Virus record (IMG/VR): IMGVR_UViG_3300009155_000232
Span: 1-25,303 of that record
DNA from: a virus
DNA: 25,303 nucleotides
Reading direction: 5' to 3' (one strand)
Below, one piece after another: positions 14,117-21,353 of the stretch. Numbering within the stretch: position 1 is the first letter of the stretch; every line of letters starts with the position of its first letter. The notes beneath the pieces are model-generated. The model ran no database searches and was not told where the DNA came from. It was given only the letters and a program-made list of their open reading frames with translations. A program made the translations under genes and the position numbers.

Positions 14117-14448
14117 TCGGCTGTTTCCTTCGCGGATTGGCCCATACCGCTAAGCCTGGCGGCAACATCGTAAAGACTATCCACCACGCTAGCCGGCAAC
14201 TCGCCAATAGCGTCTAGGTCCTTTGCCGTGAATAGCGGGCTATCGCCGTCATAAGCGCAAAGCGTAATCATGGTTGCGCGAATGTTCCGCAGCGTCTTGC
14301 CCTGAGCGTGGAAAATCCGTTGCTCCCATTCGTCGCGGCCCGCTGCCGTCATGCCGCGAATCGTGATAGGACCGACGCCAGGCACGTCCACTACCTCGGT
14401 AGGAACGGAAGCCTTAAGCGCTAGGAAACGGGTCTTAAGGTCGCTCAT
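14092..14448 (-). CDS. Tail assembly chaperone, G-type
   Basis: 118 residues from ATG 14448, overlapping the tail tube stop as TAATG. It matches the layout of short tail assembly chaperones: KTRFLALKASVPTEVVDVP, then a beta segment VGPITIRGMTAAGRDEWEQR and a helical region with AKDLDAIGELPASVVDSLYD. The C-terminal codons contain the -1 slippery site, five residues before the stop. Position between the tail tube and tape measure genes supports the role. The unshifted product would be the abundant form, as in lambda. Confidence 0.82.
   Translation of the reverse strand: MSDLKTRFLALKASVPTEVVDVPGVGPITIRGMTAAGRDEWEQRIFHAQGKTLRNIRATMITLCAYDGDSPLFTAKDLDAIGELPASVVDSLYDVAARLSGMGQSAKETAEGNSDSGR
14110..14116 (-). 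promoter_or_regulatory. Programmed -1 ribosomal frameshift site GGGAAAT
   Basis: On the minus strand the zero frame reads GAG GGA AAT, forming the canonical heptamer G GGA AAT (X XXY YYZ), nearly the same as lambda GGGAAAG. A -1 slip leads into an open frame encoding a recognisable T-type domain with no stop until 13802. The zero frame stops at TAA 14094-14092. No downstream structure was analysed. Confidence 0.88.
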
Positions 14449-14876
14449 TAGGCAACGTCCGCAAAGGCAACGGAGCCGGTCCACTTCAGATTAAACGACG
14501 CGGTAACGGCCGCATCTACGCCAATCTTGGTAGAGAAATCGGTAACGATTGCGTTTCCGGTAAGGCTAAATCCCTTGTTTGTTGCGTCGCCGCACGTAAA
14601 CACAATGGCCTTAGCAGCGGGCGCCGTGCTAGCCGCAGTAGCGTCCAACTGCGCCATAAGCGCCGCTTGCGCGGCATTGTTTGCGGTATCGTAATTCACT
14701 TCAACGCCGATGGTTCCGCTGTCGATAATGCCAGGCACGAAAACGCGGTGCCGCTGCGTAATGTTTGTAACGTCAATGGTAGACAACTTCATGCCATCGG
14801 CGCTCAGGCTAAGCACTTCGCCAAGGCTATTTCCGCCAATGCTAATTGTAGTTCCGAATCCGCTCATCGCTGCCAT
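14448..14876 (-). CDS. Major tail tube protein
   Basis: 142 residues. The pattern is that of lambda gpV/HK97-like tube proteins: GFGTTISIGGNSLGEVLSL at the N terminus, IDVTNITQRHRVFVPGIIDSG in the middle, VEVNYDTANNAAQAALMAQL, and a beta-rich C-terminal half with a final strand TASFNLKWTGSVAF. It polymerises as hexameric rings into the tail tube. The position after the tail terminator and before the chaperones is canonical. The ATG at 14876 has AAGGA upstream. Confidence 0.88.
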   Translation of the reverse strand: MAAMSGFGTTISIGGNSLGEVLSLSADGMKLSTIDVTNITQRHRVFVPGIIDSGTIGVEVNYDTANNAAQAALMAQLDATAASTAPAAKAIVFTCGDATNKGFSLTGNAIVTDFSTKIGVDAAVTASFNLKWTGSVAFADVA

Positions 14877-14893
14877 TGTTTAGTCCTTGGGCT

Positions 14894-15337
14894 TTAGCCC
14901 GTAATCGTGGTTGGTGAAACGCTATCGGCCCGGTAAACGCATTCAACGGAAACGGTTGCAATATGAATGCCCGTTTCGGTTGCTTCCGATCCAATATCGT
15001 ACGTACTTGTGATCCCTTGTTCGCGCACCTCAAAAATCGTTACGCCCGAATACGTACCCTTCGCTCCGTGAACGGCTTTACGGATGATTTCCGCCGCTTG
15101 CCTGGCGGCTTTTAGTGTAGACGCAATAACCGATATTTCAACGGTAGAACGCCGTAGGCAATCGGTCCGCAGCATGGACGGGCTAACCGCCGAATCGTTT
15201 CCAGGCGCTAGCAGAATTGCCGGCAGCGCGGCGCTATCGCGGTACGCGGTATTAATGCGTGCCGCCGGTACGAGGTTTGTAACTGCTGCCGTCTGCGTAA
15301 GGACGTAGCGCAAACCCGCTAGAACAGTATCGCTCAT
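14894..15337 (-). CDS. Tail completion/terminator protein
   Basis: 147 residues resembling the DUF3168/gpU-type tail terminators of siphoviruses: VLAGLRYVLTQTAAVTNLVPA at the N terminus, then DCLRRSTVEISVIASTLKAARQAAEIIRKAV and a C-terminal beta segment (ATVSVECVYRAD). It would cap the tail and join it to the head. Its place between a gp10-like protein and the tube protein is the usual order. The ATG at 15337 overlaps the previous stop as ATGA. Assigned from order and pattern. Confidence 0.75.
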   Translation of the reverse strand: MSDTVLAGLRYVLTQTAAVTNLVPAARINTAYRDSAALPAILLAPGNDSAVSPSMLRTDCLRRSTVEISVIASTLKAARQAAEIIRKAVHGAKGTYSGVTIFEVREQGITSTYDIGSEATETGIHIATVSVECVYRADSVSPTTITG

Positions 15338-15885
15338 TTAACCCCCGCTTTCGCTGCTGCCTCGCTTGCTAGACGTTCGAACGCCGCCGGCAATTCTCGA
15401 TTTAGTGCGCTTTGGGCGGTAAATGCAAAGCGCTTGAGAATGGCAACCGCGCCGCCCCAACCGCGGTACGTGTTAGCGCCCTTATAACGACCATGTTCGG
15501 TAAGAAAGATTCCCGGCCCCCATGCCTTAACGCGCATAAAATAACCGTCGCCATCTTTAAGCCTGGCAACCTTGAAACCGAAATTTTCGAACGCAAGCGC
15601 CCGAAGCGCCAGCACGCGCGTATGGCCCACGGGCAAACCCTGTTTCCTAAACTTATTCCACCAGCGGTGGCTAAGCGCCCGCTTTAGGTTTTCGCCGTCA
15701 TACTTGCCATCTTTGTTGGCGTAGTAGTTAATCAGACGATCCCGATACGGTTGCGCAATGCGCGTAAGCACGGGCAAAATCGTTGCGTCCAATTCGGTAT
15801 CCGTCATAGAACGAATAACCTTTTCGAATTCGGGAACGCCCGAAATCAAGTACCGCTTTAGCGCGCTATCGCGGCGATACGGCAT
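15334..15885 (-). CDS. HK97 gp10-like head-tail joining protein
   Basis: 183 residues. An N-terminal helical region (SDTELDATILPVLTRIA-type, here from residue 27) is followed by basic segments and the strand motif YFMRVKAWGPGIFLTEHGRYKG, similar to the HK97 gp10 pattern near a conserved H or E facing the interface, then Ala-rich C-terminal helices. Usual gp10 proteins are 110-150 residues, so this one is somewhat long. The order (connector, closure protein, gp10, terminator) is typical. It overlaps its neighbours by one and four bases. Confidence 0.75.
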   Translation of the reverse strand: MPYRRDSALKRYLISGVPEFEKVIRSMTDTELDATILPVLTRIAQPYRDRLINYYANKDGKYDGENLKRALSHRWWNKFRKQGLPVGHTRVLALRALAFENFGFKVARLKDGDGYFMRVKAWGPGIFLTEHGRYKGANTYRGWGGAVAILKRFAFTAQSALNRELPAAFERLASEAAAKAGVK

Positions 15886-16235
15886 TAGGAAACGATTTCC
15901 CTACACATACAATCAAGCCATTGCCGACGCTCCTGCCAATCCACAACGGACACAATTTCCCAACGCCGGCTAACCATTCCGGCTTGATTAGCAACCGTCC
16001 TAAATTGACTTCTATGGTTTACCGATGGATGCCAGCGCGTCCGGATTTTGTGGGTAATCACGCCGTCTAACTGCCGATGGTTCATTTGCTCCGTAGCGCT
16101 GGCTTCCTGAATGGCGGCAAAAATGATCGTACCCGTGCCCGCAGCGGGCGTAGCCCGGTTCACCTGTCCGTAATCGTCTACCGTTTCGGATGGGTTGAAC
16201 ACTTCCAGCGGCGTACGAATGTTCGCCAGGCTCAT
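15885..16235 (-). CDS. Head-closure (head-tail adaptor) protein
   Basis: 116 residues matching the SPP1 gp16/HK97-type head-tail adaptor pattern: an N-terminal PLEVFNPSETVDDYGQVNRA, an Ala/Thr region, DGVITHKIRTRWHPSVNHRSQFR (the thigh strand motif H-x-I-x-x-R) and RRWEIVSVVDWQERRQWLDCMCREI at the end. It forms the ring that closes the head and receives the tail. It starts at ATG 16235 overlapping the connector stop as TAATG. Confidence 0.85.
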   Translation of the reverse strand: MSLANIRTPLEVFNPSETVDDYGQVNRATPAAGTGTIIFAAIQEASATEQMNHRQLDGVITHKIRTRWHPSVNHRSQFRTVANQAGMVSRRWEIVSVVDWQERRQWLDCMCREIVS

Positions 16236-16822
16236 TAAACGTAATCCCCCGCGTGGTACTGCACGATATAGCGCTCAACGGTACGCGGAATTTCGGTAAC
16301 GATATTGCCGACGTTCACGCTCGTACGATGCTCGTACATATGCGCGGCTTGCAGCATCACGCAAAACCGAAGCGCTAGCGGGACGTTTGCAGCGGCCGCA
16401 CCAAAGCCAGCGGTAAAGTTAACCGTAACGTCTAGCCCGCCATTTTCCTCCGTAGCCGGCCACGCCTGGTCCCGCTTCAACTGCACGCGGCCAATCATGT
16501 TTACGGAATAGACGTTGTAAACGGACGCGCTAAGGGTCTGCGTTGCGCCCGCTGCATCGGCATACGTAATGCTAGAAACGGCAACCGCTGGAGAACGCGG
16601 AAGCACGATTTCCCCATTTTCGGGAAACGCTTCCAGGCGGTACGAAAAAGCCCGCGTAATCATGGCGCGCCGGGTTTCGTTTTCGATAACCTGAGTAGCG
16701 GCTAAAATAGTATCGGGTAGCGCCGAATCATCTTCCGAATGGTAAATCCTGGCGTGCGCTTTGAATTCGGCAAGCGTAATGGGCGCCGTAACTGCGCCAG
16801 TATCTACTAGGTTAGTTTTCAT
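16235..16822 (-). CDS. Head-tail connector protein (gp6-like)
   Basis: 195 residues resembling HK97 gp6/phiE125 gp8-type connectors: PITLAEFKAHARIYHSEDDSAL at the N terminus (the LxEaKahlRi motif), AATQVIENETRRAMITRAFSY, a central beta domain, and a C-terminal helix VPLALRFCVMLQAAHMYEHR. It forms the ring below the portal. It overlaps the preceding structural gene by 11 bases. The assignment is firm at family level. Confidence 0.87.
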   Translation of the reverse strand: MKTNLVDTGAVTAPITLAEFKAHARIYHSEDDSALPDTILAATQVIENETRRAMITRAFSYRLEAFPENGEIVLPRSPAVAVSSITYADAAGATQTLSASVYNVYSVNMIGRVQLKRDQAWPATEENGGLDVTVNFTAGFGAAAANVPLALRFCVMLQAAHMYEHRTSVNVGNIVTEIPRTVERYIVQYHAGDYV

Positions 16823-17066
16823 CCGGTACGGGTTCCTCGTATGCGTTTGGGTCCACGGGCGCCGGAATGAACGTATCGGTTACGGGATCGTAGATATCCC
16901 CAACGCCAGCAAAGCGCCCGCGAATGCTGCCGTTATAACTGGTTTGTAGCCAATTGCCACCCAATAGTCCGGCGCAATAATCGCTACCGAACGCTTCGCA
17001 TTCGTCGGGAATCACAATAACGCGGGTAACTACGTTGCTAGCGTTGATTTCGGCAAAATGTGCCAT
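16812..17066 (-). CDS. Small conserved phage protein (structural-type)
   Basis: 84 residues with a pattern common among aquatic phages: MAHFAEINASNVVTRVIVIP, then FGSDYCAGLLGGNWLQTSYN and GSIRGRFAGVGDIYDPVTDT with FIPAP after it. Proteins of this type are frequent in cyanophage and pelagiphage genomes, usually near tail fibre or structural genes. Their role is unknown. Here it follows the polyglycine protein directly (stop and start adjacent), suggesting the two act together. It has an acidic, Pro-rich C terminus. Confidence 0.75.
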   Translation of the reverse strand: MAHFAEINASNVVTRVIVIPDECEAFGSDYCAGLLGGNWLQTSYNGSIRGRFAGVGDIYDPVTDTFIPAPVDPNAYEEPVPDEN

Positions 17067-17975
17067 TTAGGAAGTAACCGTAAAAGTTCCGGACGCGTTA
17101 AAAAAATGGTTGGTAAAACCGTCGGCTTGGTAAATTGTTCCACCCGTTCCGCGCGGAGTACCGGCATAGCGCACAACCACAATGCCGCTACCGCCGGCTC
17201 CTCCGTCGTATAGGATTTCAGCCGGCGGTATTTCAAATTCGTCGTAAACCCATCCGCCGCCGCCGCCGCCGCCGCCGCTATTGGCTCCTCCATTATTTCC
17301 CGGGAATTCGGTGCCGCCGAAACCATTTGAACCGCGGCCCGGCTCGCCTGGCAAACCGCTTTGATAAAAAGCAGAACCGCCGCCACCGCCGCCACCCTTT
17401 GCGCCAAGCATTGCTTCTGGAATGCCAGTAAGTAGCCCACCGTCACCGCCATATCCGGCACCCTCGGGATTAGCCGCGCCGCCCGAATTAGTAAAACCGC
17501 CGCCGCCGCCAGCGTCCCATTCATAAATCACGGACGAATTACCGCCCTGGTAGCCCTGCTGAACGGACGTATAGCCGTCGGTTATGGTTGTATGGTTTCC
17601 ACCTTGGCGTGCTGAGCCACCAGCAGCAGCGCCGCCGCCGCCGCCGCTACCGCCCGGATGACCGTTATGCTTTTGCTTTCCGCCGCCGCCGCCGCCGCTG
17701 GCTACAAAATCCATAAAAGACGAATCTGAACCATTTCCGCCGCGGTTTGTTTCGGACGTTCCCGCCGTACCTCCAGCGCCAATAACGATGGTATAGGCCG
17801 TGGTTGTAAGTGTGATATCGGCAACGCGGCGTCCGCCACCGCCGCCGCCGCCGCCGGCACCAGCGCCACCGCCACCGCCGCCGGCCACAACCATTACCGT
17901 AGCGGTAAACGAAACCGGCGGAGTAGCGCCCTTAATGCGCTTTACCAGGTAAGGGATATATCTATTACCCTTCAC
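17067..17975 (-). CDS. Polyglycine-rich protein, adhesin or fibre-like
   Basis: 302 residues from GTG 17975, with GTGA overlap. After a short N terminus, TATVMVVAGGGGGG opens a domain of repeated poly-Gly runs separated by short polar segments (ITLTTTAYTIVIGAGGTAGT, GSDSSFMDFVASGG, GGAGGSGIVVVRYAG), closing with FTNHFFNASGTFTVTS. This is the glycine-rich fold seen in phage fibre tips and in T-even gp38-type adhesins, where Gly runs form a polyglycine II sandwich. It would be displayed on the virion for receptor contact. Unusually it lies among head genes rather than after the tape measure, so capsid-surface display is possible. Confidence 0.75.
   Translation of the reverse strand: MKGNRYIPYLVKRIKGATPPVSFTATVMVVAGGGGGGAGAGGGGGGGGRRVADITLTTTAYTIVIGAGGTAGTSETNRGGNGSDSSFMDFVASGGGGGGKQKHNGHPGGSGGGGGAAAGGSARQGGNHTTITDGYTSVQQGYQGGNSSVIYEWDAGGGGGFTNSGGAANPEGAGYGGDGGLLTGIPEAMLGAKGGGGGGGSAFYQSGLPGEPGRGSNGFGGTEFPGNNGGANSGGGGGGGGWVYDEFEIPPAEILYDGGAGGSGIVVVRYAGTPRGTGGTIYQADGFTNHFFNASGTFTVTS
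17254..17277. repeat. (CCG)8 trinucleotide run
   Basis: Eight uninterrupted CCG units on the plus strand encode a Gly run in the polyglycine protein. Shorter runs occur near 17631, 17683 and 17839. Unit gain or loss would change Gly-run length without shifting the frame. Confidence 0.9.
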
Positions 17976-18181
17976 CGCTTGGCCGGTCCTTTCGTAGCCG
18001 TTTTAACGGCCGCAGAAATGCAAGCCCGTACGGGCGCTAGGATCGGTTCCACGGGCTTAGCAATGCCCGCGGCAATCCAAGCATTACCAATTGACGCCTC
18101 AACCGTAACGGCTTCCCCTTGCGCGTAAAAGCCTTTTCCGGTTACGGCCGCTTCCGTGAAAATAACTTGGATAGTGTCCAT
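17972..18181 (-). CDS. Small head-associated protein
   Basis: 69 residues. The segment FYAQGEAVTVEASIGNAWIA and the following AGIAKPVE resemble small proteins often encoded after major capsid genes (NAGEVAxFP...ALIAAGxAEPV), of unknown function. The C terminus is Ala/Lys-rich and basic. A perfect 12-base stem ends five bases before its ATG, so the ribosome site would lie in the stem. It overlaps the polyglycine gene by four bases. Confidence 0.65.
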   Translation of the reverse strand: MDTIQVIFTEAAVTGKGFYAQGEAVTVEASIGNAWIAAGIAKPVEPILAPVRACISAAVKTATKGPAKR

Positions 18182-18186
18182 GAAAT

Positions 18187-18214
18187 CCCGCTAGGGCGTT
18201 TCCGCCCTAGCGGG
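18187..18214 (-). terminator. Perfect stem-loop with GAAA tetraloop after the second capsid gene
   Basis: Arms CCCGCTAGGGCG (18187-18198) and CGCCCTAGCGGG (18203-18214) pair perfectly around four bases that read GAAA on the minus strand. The sequence after the stem is ATTTCATG, only a weak U tract, with the next start codon included. It could be a leaky terminator, an RNA stabiliser, or a block to the next ribosome site. Confidence 0.6.
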
Positions 18215-18236
18215 GTTATTTACCAACCGTAACTAG

Positions 18237-19508
18237 TTACGTCTGGCATTGCAGGGCGCTAAACGCCAGGCCAGGAAGCAGCAACTGGCAATCCATGCGC
18301 ATATTCGCAAGATATCCAGTTTCGTTAGTGTCCGCATAACGCTCTCGTAGAACCTTAAGTTCATAGTTACCAGTAGTTCCCATCACGCAATAATCCCAAG
18401 CGCCGATAAGCGCCACCTTAGTAGACGTGGTGCCGCTGGTCGGAATCGTCGGCATCGCCGCCGAAGTAACCACGGGAATGCCAAGCAGACGATCCGGCTC
18501 AGGTGCCAGGCCGCTACCGCCCTTGGCGTAACCGTTCTCCCAAAAGTACAGACCGCTGGTAGCCAACTTTCTAATAGCGCCAAGGGTTGCATCGTTGGTA
18601 ATGATTGCGGCAGAAGGATGCGAACGATACTGGCGCGGCAAACTGTAAACCCAACTAATAATTTCCGCGGCGGTAATAGCGGTTTGACCCGCAGCGGAAG
18701 TAGCCAGGCCGGAAGCAACCAGCAGCGAAGCCGGAGCGCCCGAAACGCTAGAAGCGCTCAGCAGCGCGGTTTCCTCAGTCTGAGCAAAAATACGCGCAAA
18801 CTGTTCCGACAGAATGGAAGAAATTCCAAAGTTACCGCCGCGTGCATCGGCATCGGCAACCAGTTCATTCGAAACGCGCAGCAAGCAAGAAAGACGCTTG
18901 GGGGTAAGCGTAATCTTGGCGAATGTGCTGCCGCTTTCGCTGCTGGGTGCGCTGCCTTCGCCAGTCCAGTAAGCAGTACCCGTGGCATTCTCGTACGCCA
19001 CTTCGCGCGCAAACGATCCAAGAGAAATTTTGCGGCAAAGGTTTCGGACGCTGGTCATGGTCTGCAACTTCGTAACCAACTGGTTATCAAACTCGGTAGG
19101 CGGAATCACGGTGCCGCCGCTTGCCTCACTCAGCGCGCGCATTTCGCTAGGGCCGGTGTACTCGCCGTTGCGCAGGTACTTTTCAAAAGCCGCGGCGTAC
19201 TCCTCGGTACCTCGGCGCTCAAAATCGCTAGCCGGCTTATCCGAAACCTTGCGGCTAGCGGTGCGAATCTCGGGCACGTCGGGAATGACGTTAACCGAAA
19301 TACCGTCGGCCAGGGCAAGCATTTCATCGTTACGCGAACGCTGCTGGCGCAGCGCGGCGTACTGCGCCTTCAGCGCGGAAAACTTCTGCTCCATCTCAAC
19401 GCTCATGCCGTCGGGGCTACCGTTAGCCTCATTAACAAGCGCTTGCATTTCCGAATAAATAGCGCCCATCTTTTCGATAAGCGCCTTAACGCTGTCCATT
19501 GCTCCCAT
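18237..19508 (-). CDS. Major capsid protein 2, HK97 fold with delta domain
   Basis: 423 residues. Residues 1-95 form a helical, coiled-coil delta (scaffold) domain (KALIEKMGAIYSEMQALVNE, EQKFSALKAQYAALRQQRSR), which the prohead protease would remove. The HK97 capsid domain follows: RALSEASGGTVIPP (124-137), LSCLLRVSNELVADA (206-220), QFARIFAQTEETALL (236-250), and ERYADTNETGYLANMRMDCQ (389-408). The length fits unprocessed HK97-type capsid proteins (HK97 gp5 is 385). It lies 87 bases after another capsid gene and is clearly divergent from it. The ATG at 19508 has AAAGGA upstream. Confidence 0.9.
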   Translation of the reverse strand: MGAMDSVKALIEKMGAIYSEMQALVNEANGSPDGMSVEMEQKFSALKAQYAALRQQRSRNDEMLALADGISVNVIPDVPEIRTASRKVSDKPASDFERRGTEEYAAAFEKYLRNGEYTGPSEMRALSEASGGTVIPPTEFDNQLVTKLQTMTSVRNLCRKISLGSFAREVAYENATGTAYWTGEGSAPSSESGSTFAKITLTPKRLSCLLRVSNELVADADARGGNFGISSILSEQFARIFAQTEETALLSASSVSGAPASLLVASGLATSAAGQTAITAAEIISWVYSLPRQYRSHPSAAIITNDATLGAIRKLATSGLYFWENGYAKGGSGLAPEPDRLLGIPVVTSAAMPTIPTSGTTSTKVALIGAWDYCVMGTTGNYELKVLRERYADTNETGYLANMRMDCQLLLPGLAFSALQCQT

Positions 19509-19559
19509 ATTCGTATCCTTTCAAAAGCCCGCGCGAATCGCCGGCGACGTGCCGGTTAA

Positions 19560-19583
19560 GCATTCACGCGGGATGGTGAATGC
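19560..19583 (-). other. Stem-loop between the two capsid genes
   Basis: Arms GCATTCAC (19560-19567) and GTGAATGC (19576-19583) are perfect, with an 8-base loop. The run of seven T on the minus strand lies before the stem rather than after it, so this is not a standard terminator. A second small stem (CCGGC/GCCGG) follows nearby. It may mark an RNA processing site that sets the ratio of the two capsid proteins. Confidence 0.55.
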
Positions 19584-19595
19584 CCGAAAAAAATC

Positions 19596-20615
19596 TTAGG
19601 AACGGTTCACGTTCAAAACGGCCGAAGTGTTGGTAATAGAACCGTCGGCCCGAATTGAACCAACGAAAAGCGTTTCGTTAGTGTCTGCGTGGCGCTCGTC
19701 GAAACGTGCAACGCTGAACGCGTCGAACGAATGCGCAAGCAGGTACTTGGACGGATCGAAGAACATAACCGCCGTATCGCCCGCCGCGGGGGTACCCGTG
19801 GAAAGCCTATGATAAACCGTCGGCAATCCTTCAACCGTTGTACCCGTGGTGCTGGCGATATAGCCGCGGAAGGACGGAAAAAGGACCGGGTAGAACGTCG
19901 CGTCGAAATTTGCAACAAGCCGGCTATTCACAACGGCAACGCTATTAATCCATTGCTCGTATGCCATCGGGCTTAGCGCGCTAGTAGTTGAACCCCAAAC
20001 GGAGGAAATAATGTCCTTGGGCGTAATGGCCGTGCTACCTGTAGTGCTAACCGTACGGCCATAAGCCTTAGCGCTCGTATATGCGCCCTGGCATTGCGTT
20101 GTACCGTCACCAATAAGGATTTGGCTGTTAATCGTGTTCACCAGTCCCGCGACCAATTCTTGCCTAAGGAACTTATCTACGTCGGTTGCCGCCTTACTGT
20201 CCGCAAGCAATTCGTTAGATACCTTCACCCATGACGTAACCTTCTTCAGCGAAAACGTATAGAACGTTCCGCTTGTTCCAGTGTTAACGCCCTGGCGTGG
20301 AAGGCTAAACGTCGGACTACTCTGCGTACCAATCCCCGCTTCGGAAACGTTGGCGTTAACCGTCATATCTTCGTTATAAATCGGCAACTTAAATGCCGTG
20401 GTAGTCGCCACCTTTCGCACGCGGTTAAGGATAAAATCCTCATTAATTGCGGCGTCGATGAAATTAGACCAATCGGTTGGCGCCAGCGCGGTTCCGCCGC
20501 TGCTAATGCTTAGCGCGCGCGCTTCAACGTCGGTAAGGCCGCGGGCACCGCGTCGAAGATAGGTGCGGTAAATTTCTGCGTAGTCGGCGCTAGAACGGTC
20601 TAGGGGCTTATCCAT
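19596..20615 (-). CDS. Major capsid protein 1, HK97 fold without delta domain
   Basis: 339 residues from ATG 20615, which has AAAAGG upstream. The sequence shows the HK97 capsid fold: RALSISSGGTALAPTDW (33-49), KKVTSWVKVSNELLADS (124-140), and DERHADTNETLFVGSIRADG (306-325). These align with motifs in the next gene, but overall the two are divergent. Its first residues (ADYAEIYRTYLRRG) align with residue about 101 of the second capsid protein, so there is almost no N-terminal scaffold domain. It probably follows its own promoter (20785-20812). The two proteins may build different parts of one shell. Confidence 0.88.
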   Translation of the reverse strand: MDKPLDRSSADYAEIYRTYLRRGARGLTDVEARALSISSGGTALAPTDWSNFIDAAINEDFILNRVRKVATTTAFKLPIYNEDMTVNANVSEAGIGTQSSPTFSLPRQGVNTGTSGTFYTFSLKKVTSWVKVSNELLADSKAATDVDKFLRQELVAGLVNTINSQILIGDGTTQCQGAYTSAKAYGRTVSTTGSTAITPKDIISSVWGSTTSALSPMAYEQWINSVAVVNSRLVANFDATFYPVLFPSFRGYIASTTGTTVEGLPTVYHRLSTGTPAAGDTAVMFFDPSKYLLAHSFDAFSVARFDERHADTNETLFVGSIRADGSITNTSAVLNVNRS

Positions 20616-20641
20616 GTTTTTCCTTTTGGGTAAATCGTTAT

Positions 20642-20671
20642 CGCCGGCAATGGCAACACACAACGCCGGCG
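20642..20671 (-). other. Small stem-loop in the capsid leader
   Basis: Arms CGCCGGC (20642-20648) and GCCGGCG (20665-20671) are perfect with a 16-base loop. It lies about 27 bases upstream of the first capsid gene start. No U tract follows on the minus strand. Confidence 0.45.
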
Positions 20672-20733
20672 GTTAAATGGTTTCAACCGTGGCGGATTAG
20701 TGCAGCACTAGGCAACACGGAAACCCGTTTTCG

Positions 20734-20765
20734 CGCGCGGCGTCCACTAGGGATTATGCCGCGCG
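20734..20765 (-). other. GC-rich stem-loop in the capsid leader
   Basis: Arms CGCGCGGC (20734-20741) and GCCGCGCG (20758-20765) are perfect with a 16-base loop. It lies just downstream of the predicted transcription start, so it would form the 5' end of the capsid transcript and could protect it. The rest of the 219-base gap 20616-20834 holds no convincing gene. Confidence 0.5.
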
Positions 20766-20784
20766 GCGTTATTCAATTGCGCGC

Positions 20785-20812
20785 ATTATCGGTATGCGTA
20801 TACGTTTTGCAA
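20785..20812 (-). promoter_or_regulatory. Putative promoter for the capsid genes
   Basis: On the minus strand TTGCAA (20807-20812) and GATAAT (20785-20790) are 16 bases apart, matching four and five of six consensus positions. They lie in the only sizeable gap of the structural module, upstream of the first capsid gene, which must be made in large amounts. Confidence 0.4.
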
Positions 20813-20834
20813 CTATCGTAAGCGTTTTGCGGCT

Positions 20835-21353
20835 TTACGCTTCCGGAATAAGGTAAATCTTGCGCTTTGGCGTTGGGTTTTCGCTCCGCGCCTGAACGCT
20901 CGTAGCGCTATTCGCCGGGAACGTTACAACCGATACTTCCCGCAATTCGGCGTCCGTAATTACGCGAATCGGTTTACCGTCCTCGCCCTTTTCGAAGCGT
21001 TCCCCACGCACGATAAAACCAAAACTGCATTGGCTGACCACGCCGCTTTTAATCAATTGGTGCGCTTCCCTGGCTGTAGCCGTATCGGGTAGCGTGGCTT
21101 CGAACCCAAGCCCATTCGAATCCGTGTAAAGCCGCAGGTTGCCGGCTCGCACGCGCGCCAGCGGCTTAGACGTATCGTGATTCCAAAGTAATGCAATATC
21201 GCTAGGGTCCTCCAGCGACTTGGCAAACGCGTTAGGGTCGATCCGCTCGTATTCGTTACCCATATCGTACGTATCCCACGTAACCGCTACGCCGGAAATG
21301 CGAAGCCCGTTAGCGGGTGCAAGGGTGCCGTTAGAACGCGTTTCGATACTCAT
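20835..21353 (-). CDS. HK97-family prohead protease
   Basis: 172 residues. The family pattern is complete: LRISGVAVTWDTYD, ERIDPNAFAKSL, IALLWNHDTSKPLARV (catalytic His), ATLPDTATAREAHQLIKSG, VVSQCSFGFIV (catalytic Ser) and ELREVSVVTFPANSAT. The enzyme cleaves the scaffold domain of the capsid protein and itself during head maturation. Here only the second capsid protein carries such a domain. The ATG at 21353 overlaps the portal stop as ATGA. Confidence 0.93.
   Translation of the reverse strand: MSIETRSNGTLAPANGLRISGVAVTWDTYDMGNEYERIDPNAFAKSLEDPSDIALLWNHDTSKPLARVRAGNLRLYTDSNGLGFEATLPDTATAREAHQLIKSGVVSQCSFGFIVRGERFEKGEDGKPIRVITDAELREVSVVTFPANSATSVQARSENPTPKRKIYLIPEA

Noticed and set aside
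18618-19559. A 313-residue plus-strand open frame opposite the second capsid gene
   Set aside because: It is antisense to a clearly recognised capsid gene, has an Arg/Asn/Ala-rich composition without domain features, and no plus-strand operon exists.
19584-19595. T run between capsid genes as an intrinsic terminator tail
   Set aside because: On the minus strand the T run precedes the stem instead of following it.
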